DNA from: Laburnicola sp. R22_1
Lineage: Eukaryota > Ascomycota > Dothideomycetes > Pleosporales > Didymosphaeriaceae
Direction: 5' to 3'
Assembly: GCA_014281115.1 (NCBI GenBank)
Contig: JACONQ010000017.1
Location: forward strand, 806,001-870,000
DNA length: 64,000 nucleotides
Part shown: positions 32,754 to 47,900 of the stretch, piece by piece
Position numbering within the stretch: the first letter of the stretch is position 1
Layout: each line of letters starts with the position of its first letter
Translations under genes and position numbers: made by a program
Notes under the pieces: generated by a model
Database searches by the model: none
Seen by the model: the letters and a program-made list of their open reading frames with translations, nothing else
Told to the model about the DNA's origin: nothing

Positions 32754-33156
32754 GGTGGGCTGGTTGGAAGCTACGATGGCCGGGGTGCAGTGTGGCGCCG
32801 TAAGGTGCTTCGTCAGTCGCGACCCCGCGCCGACGCTTTCATCCTGGCGACGATGGGATGGCTCATTCGCCATTTCGCACCTTTACTTCCGGGGCCGTAG
32901 CAAACATGGCCAAAGAGTATCTCCAACGCAAGGTCAGGCGGCGACTGCACCGCGCGAGGCTCTGTGGTCGTTCGTCCATGGATGAAGCGCCGGCACGTGA
33001 CGCTGACCGGGGGACGCGATCTCGAGCGCGGACGCGACGTGCAGCGCTCGCGAAACCAGCCATTTCATCCATACGTCGCGCGACCCGTTCTCGCGCAATG
33101 CCAGTGCACGACCGCTCCTCTGTTTTCCTTCGCCCGTAACTGTTTCTTGCATAGCC
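32754..33156. promoter_or_regulatory. Divergent promoter between Ric8 and Rif1
   Basis: 403 bases between two start codons on opposite strands; both transcripts must start here. No strong TATA element is visible. Confidence 0.6.
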
Positions 33157-36100
33157 ATGGTGTTTTCGACTTCCAGATTCCAATCTCTTTCGGTCCGCCC
33201 ACCCACGCCGCCCAAGCATCTCGAACCCAACGACAAAGAGGCCGACGAAGTGCTGGATTTCCTCAACGACCCCTTTGGCACGAAAGAGCCCGTCGCCAAA
33301 GTAATCGCGGCCAAGGCGCTGTTGAACACGCCCCAGACATCGCCGTCGTCGGAGAGCGGCATCCCGTCCGGCTCGTCGACATCGTCGGCCAGGAAAAAGA
33401 GGGTCAACTTCGAGCCCCAACTATGCTTGAACGACGGCAACGGCCCCGCCTCGCAATCATACATACCGCTCCATAGCTCGCCCCTGCGGCCTTTACCTCA
33501 GACACGCGTCTCCAAGCCCCTCAAATCCATCCTCAAGCCGTCCGACATAACCTCGACACCCCCGCCCGCCGACGAGGGCGCCCCAGCCCACACCTACAAA
33601 TCATTCGCCGCCATGCTGGAATCCATAATGAAGCAGCTTGCTTCGCAGAACCGGTCCGCACGCTTCGACGCCTATCACTCGCTGCAGCGGACGATGCAGG
33701 CCTACGAGAAAATCCCAGACACACAAGCCCTGGTCGACAAGATGGGGCTGCTGACCCAGTTCATCGAGCGGGATATGCTCGCTGTTGGCATCAATGGCAC
33801 AAATCTGGACTCCCAGCTTATTGGCCAGGCGTTGAAACTCCTCATGGCACTGGTGCGTATTCAAGAAGTCAGGCCAGCCATGTCCGATGACTTTTGTGCC
33901 TTTGCTGTCGACCGCATCATCCAGGTGGCCGCCGATGCGAGTCTGCCCAAGGTAGTGATCAACACTCACCTGGCTGTGCTAATGCAGCAAAATTTCCGCC
34001 CAAGAACCATGACGCCTGCGCGGGTAGAGCGAATTCTGGACGTACTCGATACCATAGAGGAGCGTGTGTCCGGCCTCTCAGTTCTGGCCTACCGTGTTCG
34101 AATATTCAGGAAGCTCATCCAGCAACGACCGGAAATAATGACGAGGCATACGGAGCGGTGGTTCAAGCACACCGTCAAAGCATTACTCTCAACTCTGAAA
34201 GATATCAATCAGAGCGCGCTCGACACCATCATCTCCGCTGCCAAAGTAATTGGCACCGATCGACATGTGACCAAATCGGTTCTCTCCGTTATGAATCGGC
34301 TGAAGAGCGACGGAGACACAGTGACCCACGGGATGGCCAAAGAACTGCAGAAAATGTTCAAGTCGGACCATGCGGCCCTGGTGCCCCAAATCTGGTCCGC
34401 TGTGACGTCGTTGCTGCGCGGCTGCCTCGATAAGAATTCGTTTCCTGCCTTGGCCGAATGGCTCACCGTCTTTCAAATGTTCTTTAGCTCTACCAACGAG
34501 ACAGTCAAGGTACATGCGAATATTGCGCTCGGTTTCCTCGTCTATGCAGTCGACCTCAAAGAGGACAGTCCACGCTCATGGTCGAAAATGCTTGTCAGGG
34601 TTCCTCGGGTCCAACTCGAAGATCAACGCGGTCAGTGGAAAAAAACCGAGCGGGATGCTGCGACCTCCGGTTATTTCGCTCTATTATACCATTCGCTCGG
34701 ACCGGTTGCCTCGCAAAAGCAATTGGATCGATACTGGACGGATTTTGTCGCCGATTTCTGGAGTCCTCTAGTGCGTCCGTCCTCAAACTCTTCGTCATCG
34801 CCGAAACATGCATTAGCAGCCTGTCGAGTTGTGACAGCATTGTTGAGTGGTACTAGGAAACCTTGGGACTTGCAACGAGCTCTCGACCCACGACCGCAGG
34901 CTATGTTGCAACGTGAGGATTTGCCTTCGTTAGACTCGAAGTGGGTGCGGAAATCTCTCCCTTCGATCCTTGAGTTCGTCGAGACACTCTTGGATATCAC
35001 GCCCTGGACCACAGATGACTGCAAAGACGAACCTGCAAAGGAAATGTGGCTGTCTCTGCTGGATTCCTTGAATACTGCGAGTAGCCAAGAGGTCATGGCC
35101 TCAACTGAGTCCAAAGACGCAATGGCCCATTTGGTCAATTTCCTCCGTCGTGTATGGGATGGTCATGTCAACCAGTTGGCTCTTTCGCAACAGAAAGAAG
35201 ATAGTTGGGCAGACAAGTTCTGCTTCTTATTGGAAACGGTGGTTCAAAAGCTGGGAGCAAGTCGATTCTCGGACAAATGTCTCACACGAAATGGCCACGA
35301 CGAGTTTGAGGCTGCTGCGACGCCATCCCATCGTGCCCGACAACACGGCCCTCGTACCTCGCCGCTCCTTTACTTTGTGGATCTTTGGGCCAACCAGTCC
35401 GAGGGGAAACTGTCGGATTCCGTAAGACTCCGGGCCCTTAGACTGCTAATTGAGCCCTGCTACAAGTCTCAAAATACTCGCTCGGGAGGGTTGGACTTGC
35501 TTCGCGATTGCGCTGCGCTTGTCGATGCTTCGTCAGGGACTCCACTCTCTAATGGTTTCTGGTCCGACATTGCGGGCTTAACAACAGCTTGCATAGTTGG
35601 ACAGCCATCCGATTTGAAGGAACGCGGTTCACGACAATTTGGTAAAGAGTACGATATTGTGGTTGAGATACTTGCCTTCGGTTTCTCGTATCTCTCGAAG
35701 GAAGCACAAGGACAACAACTCCTCAAGTCTTTTGCGGACACAGTCCGTCAAGAAACTGGAGAAGGCGCTGTGGTCCTTGCTGTGATCGAGAAGGTGTCCG
35801 AATGTGTCCTGAAGCGGACTGGAGAAGATGGCAAGCTCGCCTGCTTACCGTTTCTTAGCATCTTAGTCCGCAATCTTCCAACATCAATTGCGCGCAGGAT
35901 CATTGAACAAGGCCGCCAGAATCTTTGGCCATCATCATCCAATCCCGGGAGAAACCCAGACTTTGATCCGTACAATCATCTCTACGATGCAATCGTGTCG
36001 GTCGGGTCTGCAGGTTATCACAAGCTAAATGTAAACGAAACGGCCGCCGTCAGCGATTTTATTGCAGCTTTAGCGACATCTATTCGACAATGCCCAACAG

Positions 36101-38596
36101 CGCTGCTAGCCGTGTATCTACGGAAGGTCCAAGACACCGTACGTCTGTGGGTTGAAGATCCCCAAAAGAAATTACAACACAAGACTGCATGGATCAATGA
36201 TGTGTATACCGAGGTAAGAAAGTCGAGAATAATCGTTCAAGAAAGCATTTTGACAATCGCAGGTTCTGCATCTGTGGGAAGAGGTCTGTGCTGCCATGCA
36301 TAAACTGCCCCGCCAAGACGACCAAATTCTTCTACATCTGCAGCCATTAATCACTGGTGGTTTTACCAGCCGGAGACGTGGAATTGTCGACCGATCAATA
36401 GCCTCCTGGAATGCGACCTTCGGCAAACTAGAGAGGTTGCGCTATCCAGCACAACTCGAGGAGGCGCTCCGTCGATTACAAAACACGGTCAACCTTTATT
36501 TACCATCTCTTGATGAACGGGAAGATAAAAATGTGAGTTTTATCTGACCATTGATCAGATTTACCCAGTGTTAATACAAGCAGGACAACCCGTCATCGTT
36601 CTATGACTCTGACAACAACATGGAAGTATTCGAGCCTCCGATACGTAGTCCACGTGTAAAAGAGACCCCCTTCAAGATCATCAAATCTACGCGAAAAACA
36701 CGGTCTCAAAGTCGATCCCCTGCAGTTCCCAGTACAAACAAGAGGGTCGCCACGGGGCGAACACCGAAGGGCCGTCTTCGACATGAGAACTCGCAGATAC
36801 AATTCGAACCCATCCATTCATCACCATCGAACCCGTTCAATCAAGAATCCCAGATCCTGACAGAGCGCCAGAGGGACGTAATTGAACGGCAGATGCGGTC
36901 ATCCAACCTCTTCGCAGATATGCGTTCTACGACTCCTTTGCCGGAACCAATTGCATCCGCGCGATCGCCACTGGAACTGCATTCGGACGCCATGAGTGCT
37001 GACGAGGTACCGGCGGAGACTACGCGGACACCCTTGAGAAAATTAACAAACCTGGGACCAATGGATGTCTTTGTGGGTTCTTCGCCAACTCCTCATGCGC
37101 GCGACCGCACGCAGGAGGTTGCAAGTGACCGAACTAGCGTGGCTACCCTTACTGCTGTACGGACAGTCCAACTGGCCCATGATGCCGACCAATTGGGCTC
37201 TTCTCCGCCAAGATTTGAGAAGCATGCTCCTAGTATCTCCGATGCCTTGAACCAAGACAACATGAAGGACGTATTCGATGAGAACTTGGACGATGCACAG
37301 CCCGAACAACCTTCCTCTGTATCTTTTGATGACGGAACAACTATCGAAGATGTTGCTTTCCCAGAGGATGTCAGAGACAACCTACTTGACCCAGCCGAAG
37401 CCGCAAACGAATCTTCGACTGAGATCGATGCGTCTGATATGCCCAGCTCGATTCTGGACTTGCAATTAACTGCTCAATTCGACGCAGAGCTGCAAGCTCA
37501 AGAGAAAAACGTTACTAGTGCCGGACAGCCTCAACAGACGCTTCAAGAGGGCCTTGAGGAAGGCACATCTCTCCAACCCAATGATCAAATCATTGATATG
37601 AATACCGAAAACAATGTTGAAGTTGATGACACAGTAGCAATTGACACTCTGATGTCGAACACGGATACGAACAGTACTAGTCGTGTAGGAGACTCTTTCT
37701 CGAGCCGGGCAGCCGAAGTGGAAAGGTCGCAGGTGAGCGGTCTCCGCCGTTCTGGGCGTCATTCCTCAGCGTTTAGTCCACCGCCGGCCAGCGCGAAGAA
37801 GCGCAAATCCTCGTCCGGAAGAGGGCGCGGCAGACCTAAAAGTAAAAAAACCCAAGAAGCACCCGAAGAGGAGGTCAGCACCACTGGGCTTGTCACGCCT
37901 GGGACGGAGGATATACCAGTGGAGACTGCCACCAGACATTCTCAAGCACCTAGTGGTGACATACCTACTGCACCTGAAACAACTCGTGCTCGGGGCGTTC
38001 GTCGCTCGGCTTCGTTGCTCAGTCAGGTTGAAAAGCAATCCGGAGACGTTGTCGACGACACTCCAGCGCACAAACGCCCACGCCGAAGCGTCGACAAGGA
38101 CGTCAGCGAAGCAAAGCAGAGCACACCGAACGTTTCTCAGCGATCAAAGGCTAAACGCCTTAGTCACGTCCAGGTGACGCCCAAACGTTCTTCGGATGCT
38201 CTGTCTTCTGGCCGTAGCTCTTCGGTTGTAGCAGAGGGTACTATTATACAAAAGGCAACAAGTGAACCCGCGCCAGAAGCCCCTCTTGTGGATGAGCAGA
38301 GTATAAACGTTGCACCGCAGCGGCCAGACGCAACACCGGCCGCCAGTCAAGCGCAGGAGAGCCCTTCGCAACAAATTCCAAACAGCGTGGCTACTCCCAG
38401 CCGTTCCTTTGCCGAGCGTGTCATCCTCACGCCGCGAAGCATCCTCAACCAACTCAAATACCTAAAGGATGCGTTGTTTGGGGCTCCTCAGCTTGCGCTT
38501 GCTAGGCAGGAAGAGGTAGAAGCTGATGATTTACTTTTTGACGTTAGGCGGATGCTGCATGCCGCAGGGCAACGAGGAGAACAACCTCGGCAGTGA
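33157..38596 (+). CDS. rif1: Rif1, telomere and replication-timing regulator
   Basis: Rif1 binds telomeres and origins and recruits protein phosphatase 1 to counteract DDK at replication origins. Exons 33157-36213, 36263-36532 and 36584-38596 (both phase 0) give 1,779 residues. The N-terminal part carries two PP1-docking motifs, RVNF at residues 82-85 (basic context RKKRVNF) and SILK at 124-127. The Rif1 N-terminal HEAT-type domain follows (from about 150: KSFAAMLESIMKQLASQNRSARFDAYHSLQRTMQ is split here in description only; key residues F-A-x-M-L and R-x-D-A-Y), extending to about 1,110. The C-terminal third is disordered and basic/acidic, with KKRKSSSGRGRGRPKSKK, an AT-hook-like core (GRGRPK). 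Splicing removes stops in both introns. Transcribed divergently from Ric8. Confidence 0.92.
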
Positions 38597-40364
<1,768 letters not shown>

Positions 40365-40830
40365 ATGGTTACGATTACATGGCGAAACATGTGAGGGTGA
40401 CGGATACAGAGAGACTTAAGACTGGGTGGATAATGAGCTATGAGCAGACGATAGTATTAGAGATGAATGCACAACTGGCATGAGCGATCATGTGGGCAGT
40501 GAGTGCGAGAATAGAAAAGCTCACCCGTGCCTTGAATATCTTACCTTTTCTCTATCTTTCCGATGTATTCAATGTTGACTCCAGGGCTCCTCCAGGGCAG
40601 CAGGGCTCCAGGGATCTGAAACCTTTGTGGTGCACTTTGCACCCCTCTTTGTACGGGAAGGAGTGCTTATCATTCAAACCCCATCTAGCAATTCGCCACA
40701 TCGCCCATATTCTACAGTATATACATATGTATCTGATTTCCGCTGACTATTTCTCCTTCGGGACTCTGCTGTGTATGTAGATCCTCCGACTACCTTCTCC
40801 AAGTCTCGAACGTGACCGTCTCGCTCGACA
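40365..40830. other. Short gene-free interval
   Basis: 466 bases. A small direct duplication of GGGCTCC/CAGGGCTCC lies near 40583-40611. Nothing else seen. Confidence 0.6.
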
Positions 40831-41869
40831 ATGCCTGCCCGGACGAAAGCTTGTGCTATATGTCGCAAGAAACGAATAAAGTGCGACGCAACACTTCCGC
40901 AATGTCTCATGTGCATAAAATACGGTCGCGACTGCTCGGGACCAAGCAATGGGCCCATCATAGTGGACATGACCAACGCGACAGTCTCTAAACAACGAAA
41001 ACAGAAGAGACATGAAAAGCATGACTCGCAACTCGCAATACACGTCCTGCCTCCAGAGATCTTCTCGACGATGACCGTACAAATCTCACAACGAAATGCC
41101 ACCACCGAAGTCTTCTACGGACACTTCCTGGCTTATTTTACTACAACGGGCGAGGCGGGAGATATTCAGAATCGATATACCTGGCTCCATCAACTTCCGG
41201 AGTTTTCTGCAGATGGGAGCAACGGTGCGCTTACGCTCGCATTACAGGCCACGGCGTCAGCCTTCTGTCACGAAGACACGGCATCCGCCTCTGATGCAGG
41301 ACGCGTGCAAACTGTATGGGAAGGCTCTCAACCAGCACGTTCAAATTCTGCGAATGAAAAAGAAGATTACGCTACATACAGTCTCTACGTCTATATTGTT
41401 GAGCATCTTCGAAGCCATGAACGCGACCACCGCTTCGGCGTACCGTGAGCACATTAGCGGCGTAGCCGAGCTGGTGAAGCTTGCGGGCCCAGAGCAGTGC
41501 TTCATGGGCGTACTTTGCCAGCTGTTCTTCCATATTCGCGTCCAGATGGCGTTTGTATACTTGACGACGAGGCGTGCGCTGACGTCTATCCTGGCTCCGC
41601 GTCTTGCGGCTACGAATGTCGATGTTACGGACTACTACGCACAGATCTTGCATATAGCGGAGTATCTCACTACGGTCAAAATTGGGTGCGCGTTCATGCG
41701 GATGGCGACACTTTTATATTTGGTTGCTATGCATGCGACGAGGAGGGAGCAGAGGGAGGTGGCGGTGCGGATTTTCGAGGAGTGGAGGGTTGCAGGGTTG
41801 GGAGGGATCAGTGCGTTGGCGTTGGAGAGTATATACAGACGGAGGGGAGTGATGGCACGTAGTACATAA
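40831..41869 (+). pseudogene. Zn2Cys6 transcription factor gene interrupted by a +1 frameshift
   Basis: The N terminus is an intact binuclear zinc cluster, CX2CX6CX6CX2CX6C at Cys8, 11, 18, 25, 28 and 35, with the usual basic RKKRIKC. A Pezizomycotina-type regulatory region follows, ending in the first frame at FCHEDTASAS. It continues in the +1 frame from LMQDACKLYGKALNQ, the standard next motif of this family, through SIFEAMNATTASAYREHISG to a stop at 41869. The shift falls at about 41287-41300, where one base appears to be extra. I found no GT-AG pair that joins the two frames. Combined length is about 346 residues, short for this family, so the C terminus may also be truncated. It is either a pseudogene or a sequence error. 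Confidence 0.75.
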
Positions 41870-42263
41870 CGAATATGAGAATCTTGAGCGTAAACAACCG
41901 AGTTTGCTTAATGGGCGCGTGAGTCCAGCCGTCGAACCTGACACGGGAATGTGAATCCATGGATCCATGGATTGGTGCACTAGCAGATTAGGTATGACAT
42001 GTGGGACAGTGCGGCTCGTACGTCAACAATACAAATTTCCGTTTTGGGCGCTATGGGGTTTTCGTGGAAGGCATTCCCCTGCCGACGACCTAGGCACGTA
42101 ATCACACCACCACATCACAAACATCAGGACATGCGCGTCAACACACTTAATGAAGGCACGTCAAAGTCTTCTCGCTGGCGACACTGCCTTCGCGTGATTC
42201 TGTGAGGCCGCGCGACATCATCCAAACGCCCCGCTTCCTCCCCGCACACCTGTCGACACCACC

Positions 42264-44445
42264 ATGGACGACCGCGAACGCCAGCGCCATATGTCGCTTG
42301 TGCCATACGTGCCAGCTGAGTCGCGAGAGATTGTTCTGTGAGTTCTATGCCCTTTGATGTCGCTGCCAGCTCTGCTGAATATGCGCTCATCCTCGTCGCA
42401 GGCGTCATGGCTCCGCCGTTGTGGTATACGACCAGCTCTCCAGGCAGCTCTCCCTCCGTGACGCTTCACGCTCTGCCGCCATGGAAACCCCGTCCTGCCC
42501 GTACTGCCACCGCCCGTACCGCGAAGATGTGCACGCCGACGCCGACGATGGCGAAGAACATGAGCACGCGGGATACCAAGATGCGGAGGCGGGCTTCGTA
42601 GACCCTGGGTATTTCCAGATGCTGCACGGAAGCCATACTAGCTCCGCAGAGGTCTCGCGACCCTCGTCACCGCATAAACAGCTCGCACCAGCGCCTATAC
42701 GAGGTGTTGGCGGAGAACTGCATGCGCCAGAAGGCGCCGAATTCGTGGGAAGCACCCCGGCACCACAGAAGCATCATGGCATTTCTACACGGGCGTTCAG
42801 CCCCAACTACTTCAAAACCTTCTTTGTCGAAGAGCGCGAGCTGGGGAGAGGAGGGAAGGGCGTGGTCTTGCTCGTTCGGCACGTCCTAGATAGCGTGAAT
42901 CTAGGCATGTTCGCATGCAAGCGGGTACCGGTGGGCGACGACCACGAATGGCTGGAGAAAGTCTTGATTGAAGTGCAACTACTACAGAACCTCTCACACC
43001 AGAATCTCGTGTCGTACCGCCATGTATGGCTTGAGGACTATCAAATCTCGACATTCGGACCTAGCGTGCCTTGCGCGTTCATTCTGCAGCAGTATTGCAA
43101 CGGAGGAGATTTGCAGAGCTATGTTCTGGGAGGCGTCAAGAATACCATGAGCACAGAACAGCTGAAAGAACGGTTGAGGAGGCGATCCAAGGGGCAAATG
43201 GAAGAGCCCCAGGACCTCAACGGGCCACGAAGAATGCAATTCGAAGAGATCATTTCGTTCTTCAAAGACATCACCTCCGGGATGAACCACCTGCATGCGA
43301 ATGGCTACATACATCGAGACCTCAAGCCAAGCAACTGCCTGCTTCATAATGACGGACGCAAAGTTAGAGTGCTGGTTAGCGATTTCGGAGAAGTACAAGC
43401 GGCAAATGTCATAAGGAAGAGCACTGGTGCTACTGGAACGATATCGTATTGCGCGCCTGAAGTCCTCCGGCATGTAAGACCGCTGGGGCCGCTGGGAAAC
43501 TTCACGACGAAATCAGATATCTTCTCCTTGGGGATGATTGTCTACTTCATGTGCTTTGGGCGGCTACCTTATAAAGAAGCGGACGGGATCGATGAAGACA
43601 ATGAAGATTTGGATAAGCTCCGAGCTGAGATATCTGCATGGGGCGGCTTTGACGACGAGCGAAGGGTGCGGAGCGATCTACCCGAGAAGCTGTACGGCTC
43701 TCTCAAACACTTGCTCGCCTTAAATCCAGATGAGCGACCCACTACAGAAGGAATTTTACATGCCCTGAAAACACCCTCCGTTCTCGACGAATTCAGCGAG
43801 TTCGCCAGTCCTTCTGGCATTGACGACATGGCACCTCGGATATCAAGAGCGGACACACCTACACCCGCACCGTCACCGTCACCCGCACATCGGAAGCGAA
43901 GTTCAGTCAACTACACACGTCCTGGTCGCTCGAAACTCGGGCTCAGTGCGTCCGTCACAGGGCACACTTCGCCCAGCCCTCCGCCTGCTAAATCAAGAGC
44001 AACGACACCACCCGAAGGCTCGGTCATATTGCGCCCTCGGAAAGTAGATCTGCCGCCACCACAGCAGTCACACCGCAGCCCGTCACCGGAACACTCGCCA
44101 CGCCTAATGCTTCCTCCCCCTTCACCCACGCATATCCGTCTCTACAGACTCCTGCATAACCCTACTTTCCTCAGTGTTACCAAGATATCCCTTTTCATTG
44201 CAAAGGCCTTTTCCACCTTTAGTCCTTGTCAGCCATACGCGGCAGACGCATGGGTCGCATACCCTTTGCTTTGTTTTGCGTCTCTAGATTTCCTCTTTGT
44301 CGGTTTCTCTTTCCGGGGCCGGTATCTCGGACTTGGGGGACTGGGCGGGTCCATGTTGCTTTTTGGACTCCATGTGCTCATTGTGGGGATGCTGCTGAGG
44401 GGGCAGATGCTGTGCTTGAGAGGGGTCGCGTGGGAAGAGGGCTGA
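42264..44445 (+). CDS. iks1: Serine/threonine protein kinase Iks1
   Basis: Exons 42264-42337 and 42402-44445 (phase 2, GTGAGT donor) give 705 residues. The N terminus has the Iks1-type opening LVPYVPAESREIVL and a CPYCHRPY zinc-ribbon-like pair. The kinase domain begins near residue 168 with the P-loop LGRGGKGVV, then the ATP-binding Lys in FACKRV, catalytic loop HRDLKPSN (about 329), metal-binding SDFGE (about 352, DFG), and APE in YCAPEVL. It is an active-kinase set. An insert between the lobes contains a charged segment. After the kinase domain a Ser/Pro-rich disordered linker leads to two or three hydrophobic segments (about 625-698), suggesting C-terminal membrane anchoring. The family is named for the yeast kinase; its substrates are not established. 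Confidence 0.9.
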
Positions 44446-44900
44446 GGCTGGGCCTTGTTATGAGATATGTACTTGGTAGCAGAGTCAAAGTACTCAATAT
44501 GTATAATGTTTGTTTGCACTAGACCTAGGCAATGCTTTGACTTCAGTGCAAGTGTTCGGCGCGTTGCGTAGAAGGTATTGGAGAGGCTGGACGCGATTGA
44601 TTGGCGGTCGGGTGACCAAGACCCCACCTGGGCACTCGAGGAGGCTAGCGTCGGCACTTGGTCTGTTTACCCTCCGATGTTGTGTCGTCCTCGCCAACAC
44701 GTCCACTTCCTCCGTACACACACATCGCACTTTCCACAGAGCGCATCAGGTCATTCATTTGACCTCTGCTTGGAACAGTTGCTTGGGTGACATTTTTGCT
44801 TCCACTATTCCCACGGAGCATCTTTTTTCCATCGCCTAACCTTGTCTATATACCACGCGACGCGACCACAGCTGGTTGCCCGCAGCCTCACTTTCGTCCA
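44446..44900. other. Promoter interval of the Ppc89-like gene
   Basis: 455 bases. The coding frame of the next gene is open upstream to 44787, but the ATG at 44901 starts the plausible protein. Nothing else seen. Confidence 0.6.
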
Positions 44901-47900
44901 ATGCAGTCCTCTCCACCACACAGCGACGGGAAAGCGCGAGCTATACGGGAACTATCTGCAAGCCTGAACCACAGCCAGCGATCACTCTCGTCTGTCCACT
45001 CGGCGCCGAGCGAGTCGAACCCTACTAAGCGCTCCGGCTTTGGCGACACGACAGACGACTTCTTCAACAACCCCGACGTGTTGATGTCAACACAGCACAA
45101 CATCGAGGACGAGACAAACACACTTCCCAAATACCTACCGCGCATCCGATCAACGGCGAAAAAGGCTACTGCCTGGAGGATGCCGCAATCCGAGCCGCCC
45201 AACCCAGATACCTCCATGGTGAACAAACAATTCGGCGGCTTCGACCACAGCATCTCCGATGAAGAGCTTGAGTCGATTGAGCAGGCGCGCGGAGATCACC
45301 GCAGCAACCGAAGCACGCCCGCTAAGAATAGCTCTCGAGCCTTCGACAGCCTCTACGACATAACACCGCCCACCGGCCGGTCGCGCAAGTCGTACGCTGC
45401 CGAAACGGGCAGCCTCCGTCGTGACGCCCAGATCCGACGCGCTTCCCGTAACGACATGGAGAACGGCGCATCTCCACGCCCATCCAGCATGCGCAATTCG
45501 CCTGCGGTGCCGTCCAAGCAGGAACGCAAGCGCACTTCCCTCGCTCAGCTTCACGCCAAGCTGTCTGAAGACGAATCTTCGTTCATGGAAGAGCGTCCGC
45601 CAACTGTCACCTTTCAACACAACACCAGCACAAGATGGGGCAACCCGCGAAGCCGGCAGACCTCACTTCAGATTGACGGGAATGTTGACGCTTCGCCGCG
45701 CGTCAAGGCAACACCGCGCTCACGACCAACTACGGCACAGAACGCGACAGCACAGTCCTTCATCCTTCCCGACCTACCTAACCTCACCGAGCTAGTCTCG
45801 GGCGTATTCGAGGATGGTACACCTGTGTTCTCCAAGACGGCGCCAGTGCGGTCGCGGTTCGCCGGGCCCAACAAGGCTGGCAATGGTGGACGACAACCCT
45901 CTCACATTCCCGTCGACAGCGTTCCGATCCCCCACGACGAGAAAGCCATCTTTGCAGGTCTTCAATTGCTGCAAGACAAGGTGGCACAAATGGAGCATGA
46001 GCGCGCTGAGAACGAGAAGAAGATTGAGGAGCAAGAACTTGAGATCATCGAGTTGAAGGCTACGGCACATGCGCAGGAGAATTACAGGCGTAGCGATAGC
46101 GCACTGGGTTCAACGGACGGGGAGGGTGCAGGGAAGTCATCATGGAAAGTCGAGAAGACGCGTAAGCTACAACTTCCTGTGTACTCGACTAAACTGACAA
46201 TTATCTGGCAGGCCTCGATGCTACAGTACAGACCCTACGTACCAAGTTGGATCGTACAGAACGCAAGATCGCCGTCATTGAGATCGAAAAGAAAAGATTG
46301 AGTTCGGAACGAGATAATATGGCGAGTCAGCTTGGCGTGGCATTTCAGACGTGCGAGGAGTTGAAGGCCGAGAAGCAAGCTCTCGCTGCAGAAAATGGCG
46401 AACTTCGTCAGCAAATCGATTCCTTGAGAGCCGAAAACGAAGCCCTCCGAGACGAACTAGAACAGGAGCAGGCACATCATCGCGAAGAGACCGTTCAACT
46501 GCGACGTGAATTAGACCAGACCGAGAATGCTACCCAGCGGCAAAATATCACTCTCCACGCCGAGTTGAACCGCGCTCGTGCTCAACATGATGAGCACACT
46601 CAGCAGCTTGCAAGGAAAGAAGCAGAGCTTCGAAAAGCGCGCCAGGAGCAAGCCGAATTTGCTAGGCTCAGAGCAGATCACGAAACTCTCAAGTCTCAAT
46701 TAGCCAACCTGAAAGCGAAGCGTGAGGAAGATATTCGTCGCTGGTCGAATCAGGAAGCTTCGTTGAGAAAGATGGTAGACCGACGCGATGAGACGATTCG
46801 CCACTTCCAAGTCAACTCACAGGAACAGACGAACGAAGCGATGCGCCTTGACAACCAACAGCTACGTGAAGAGCTTGCCCAGTTGGCGGCTGAACATGAG
46901 CAAGACAATCAGCACTGGGCAGAGAAAGAGAAGGAGCTTAACCGGAAGATTGCTCAGCGTACGGCGGTAGCTCGGCACAACCTTGATATGACGCGAGAGA
47001 TTCTGGCAATCCGCGAGGCCAACGGCCAAACCGCGAACACTCGTCGGACCGCTACAGCAGACCAGGAGAACATACTTGACGAGCCGGTCCAGCGAAAGTC
47101 TAGCCATCGACACGAAGACAATACTCGCACTCGAATTAGAAGCCGTGTCCAGGAAGAGTCGCGCGCTAGCCGAGCGAACGCTTGCTTCCAATCCAGCCAT
47201 ATCGAGGAGAGCCCGCGGAAGTCGTATCTCAAGATCACCAGGACTTCGCAACGCACTTCGTTGCCAGCAGACACTAACCGCAGTGTTTCCGCACCCGTTC
47301 CTCAGCACAAGAATGTCGAAGTTGGCAGTGATGTTGAGTCCACCACTGACATCTCCCTTGCTCCGCGGGTGACTCCATGTGCCACGCGAGGTGATGCTTC
47401 AACAAGACCTTCGACGACGGTTGTTCAACCGCCTCCGGAGCCGCAATATACTGAGTTAAGCTTTATTGACAGTGCTGCAATTGCAGAGTTGCGCCGCGAG
47501 CTGGAAGAGGAGCGAGCTGCCGCGCGTAACCGAGCGGCGTCTGTTCCACTGGAGCGCGCTCCCCGCGAGGATACCATTCGCTCAGAGAGAGCAGCTCGTG
47601 AAGACACCGTTCGATCCGAGAGGGTTGCTCGTGAGGATACTGTTCGTTCTGTAGCCTCTGAAAAGAGTACTCGCCGGCCTTCCTTGCCTCGAAAGTCCTC
47701 CATGAAGGATGCTACCAAGACCAACTTAACTCAGTTCGAAGAGGATGTTACCGGCAACATGTCCAATGTCGGCAATACCAACCGCGAGGCGACCCAGACT
47801 CAGCAGTCAGAGGTTGACGCGTCGATGCTTAGCAACACGAGCCGCCGCCGCCGCAGCGCACCTACGGAGATGACTTCAGCTTTCATCGTGCCAGATCTCA

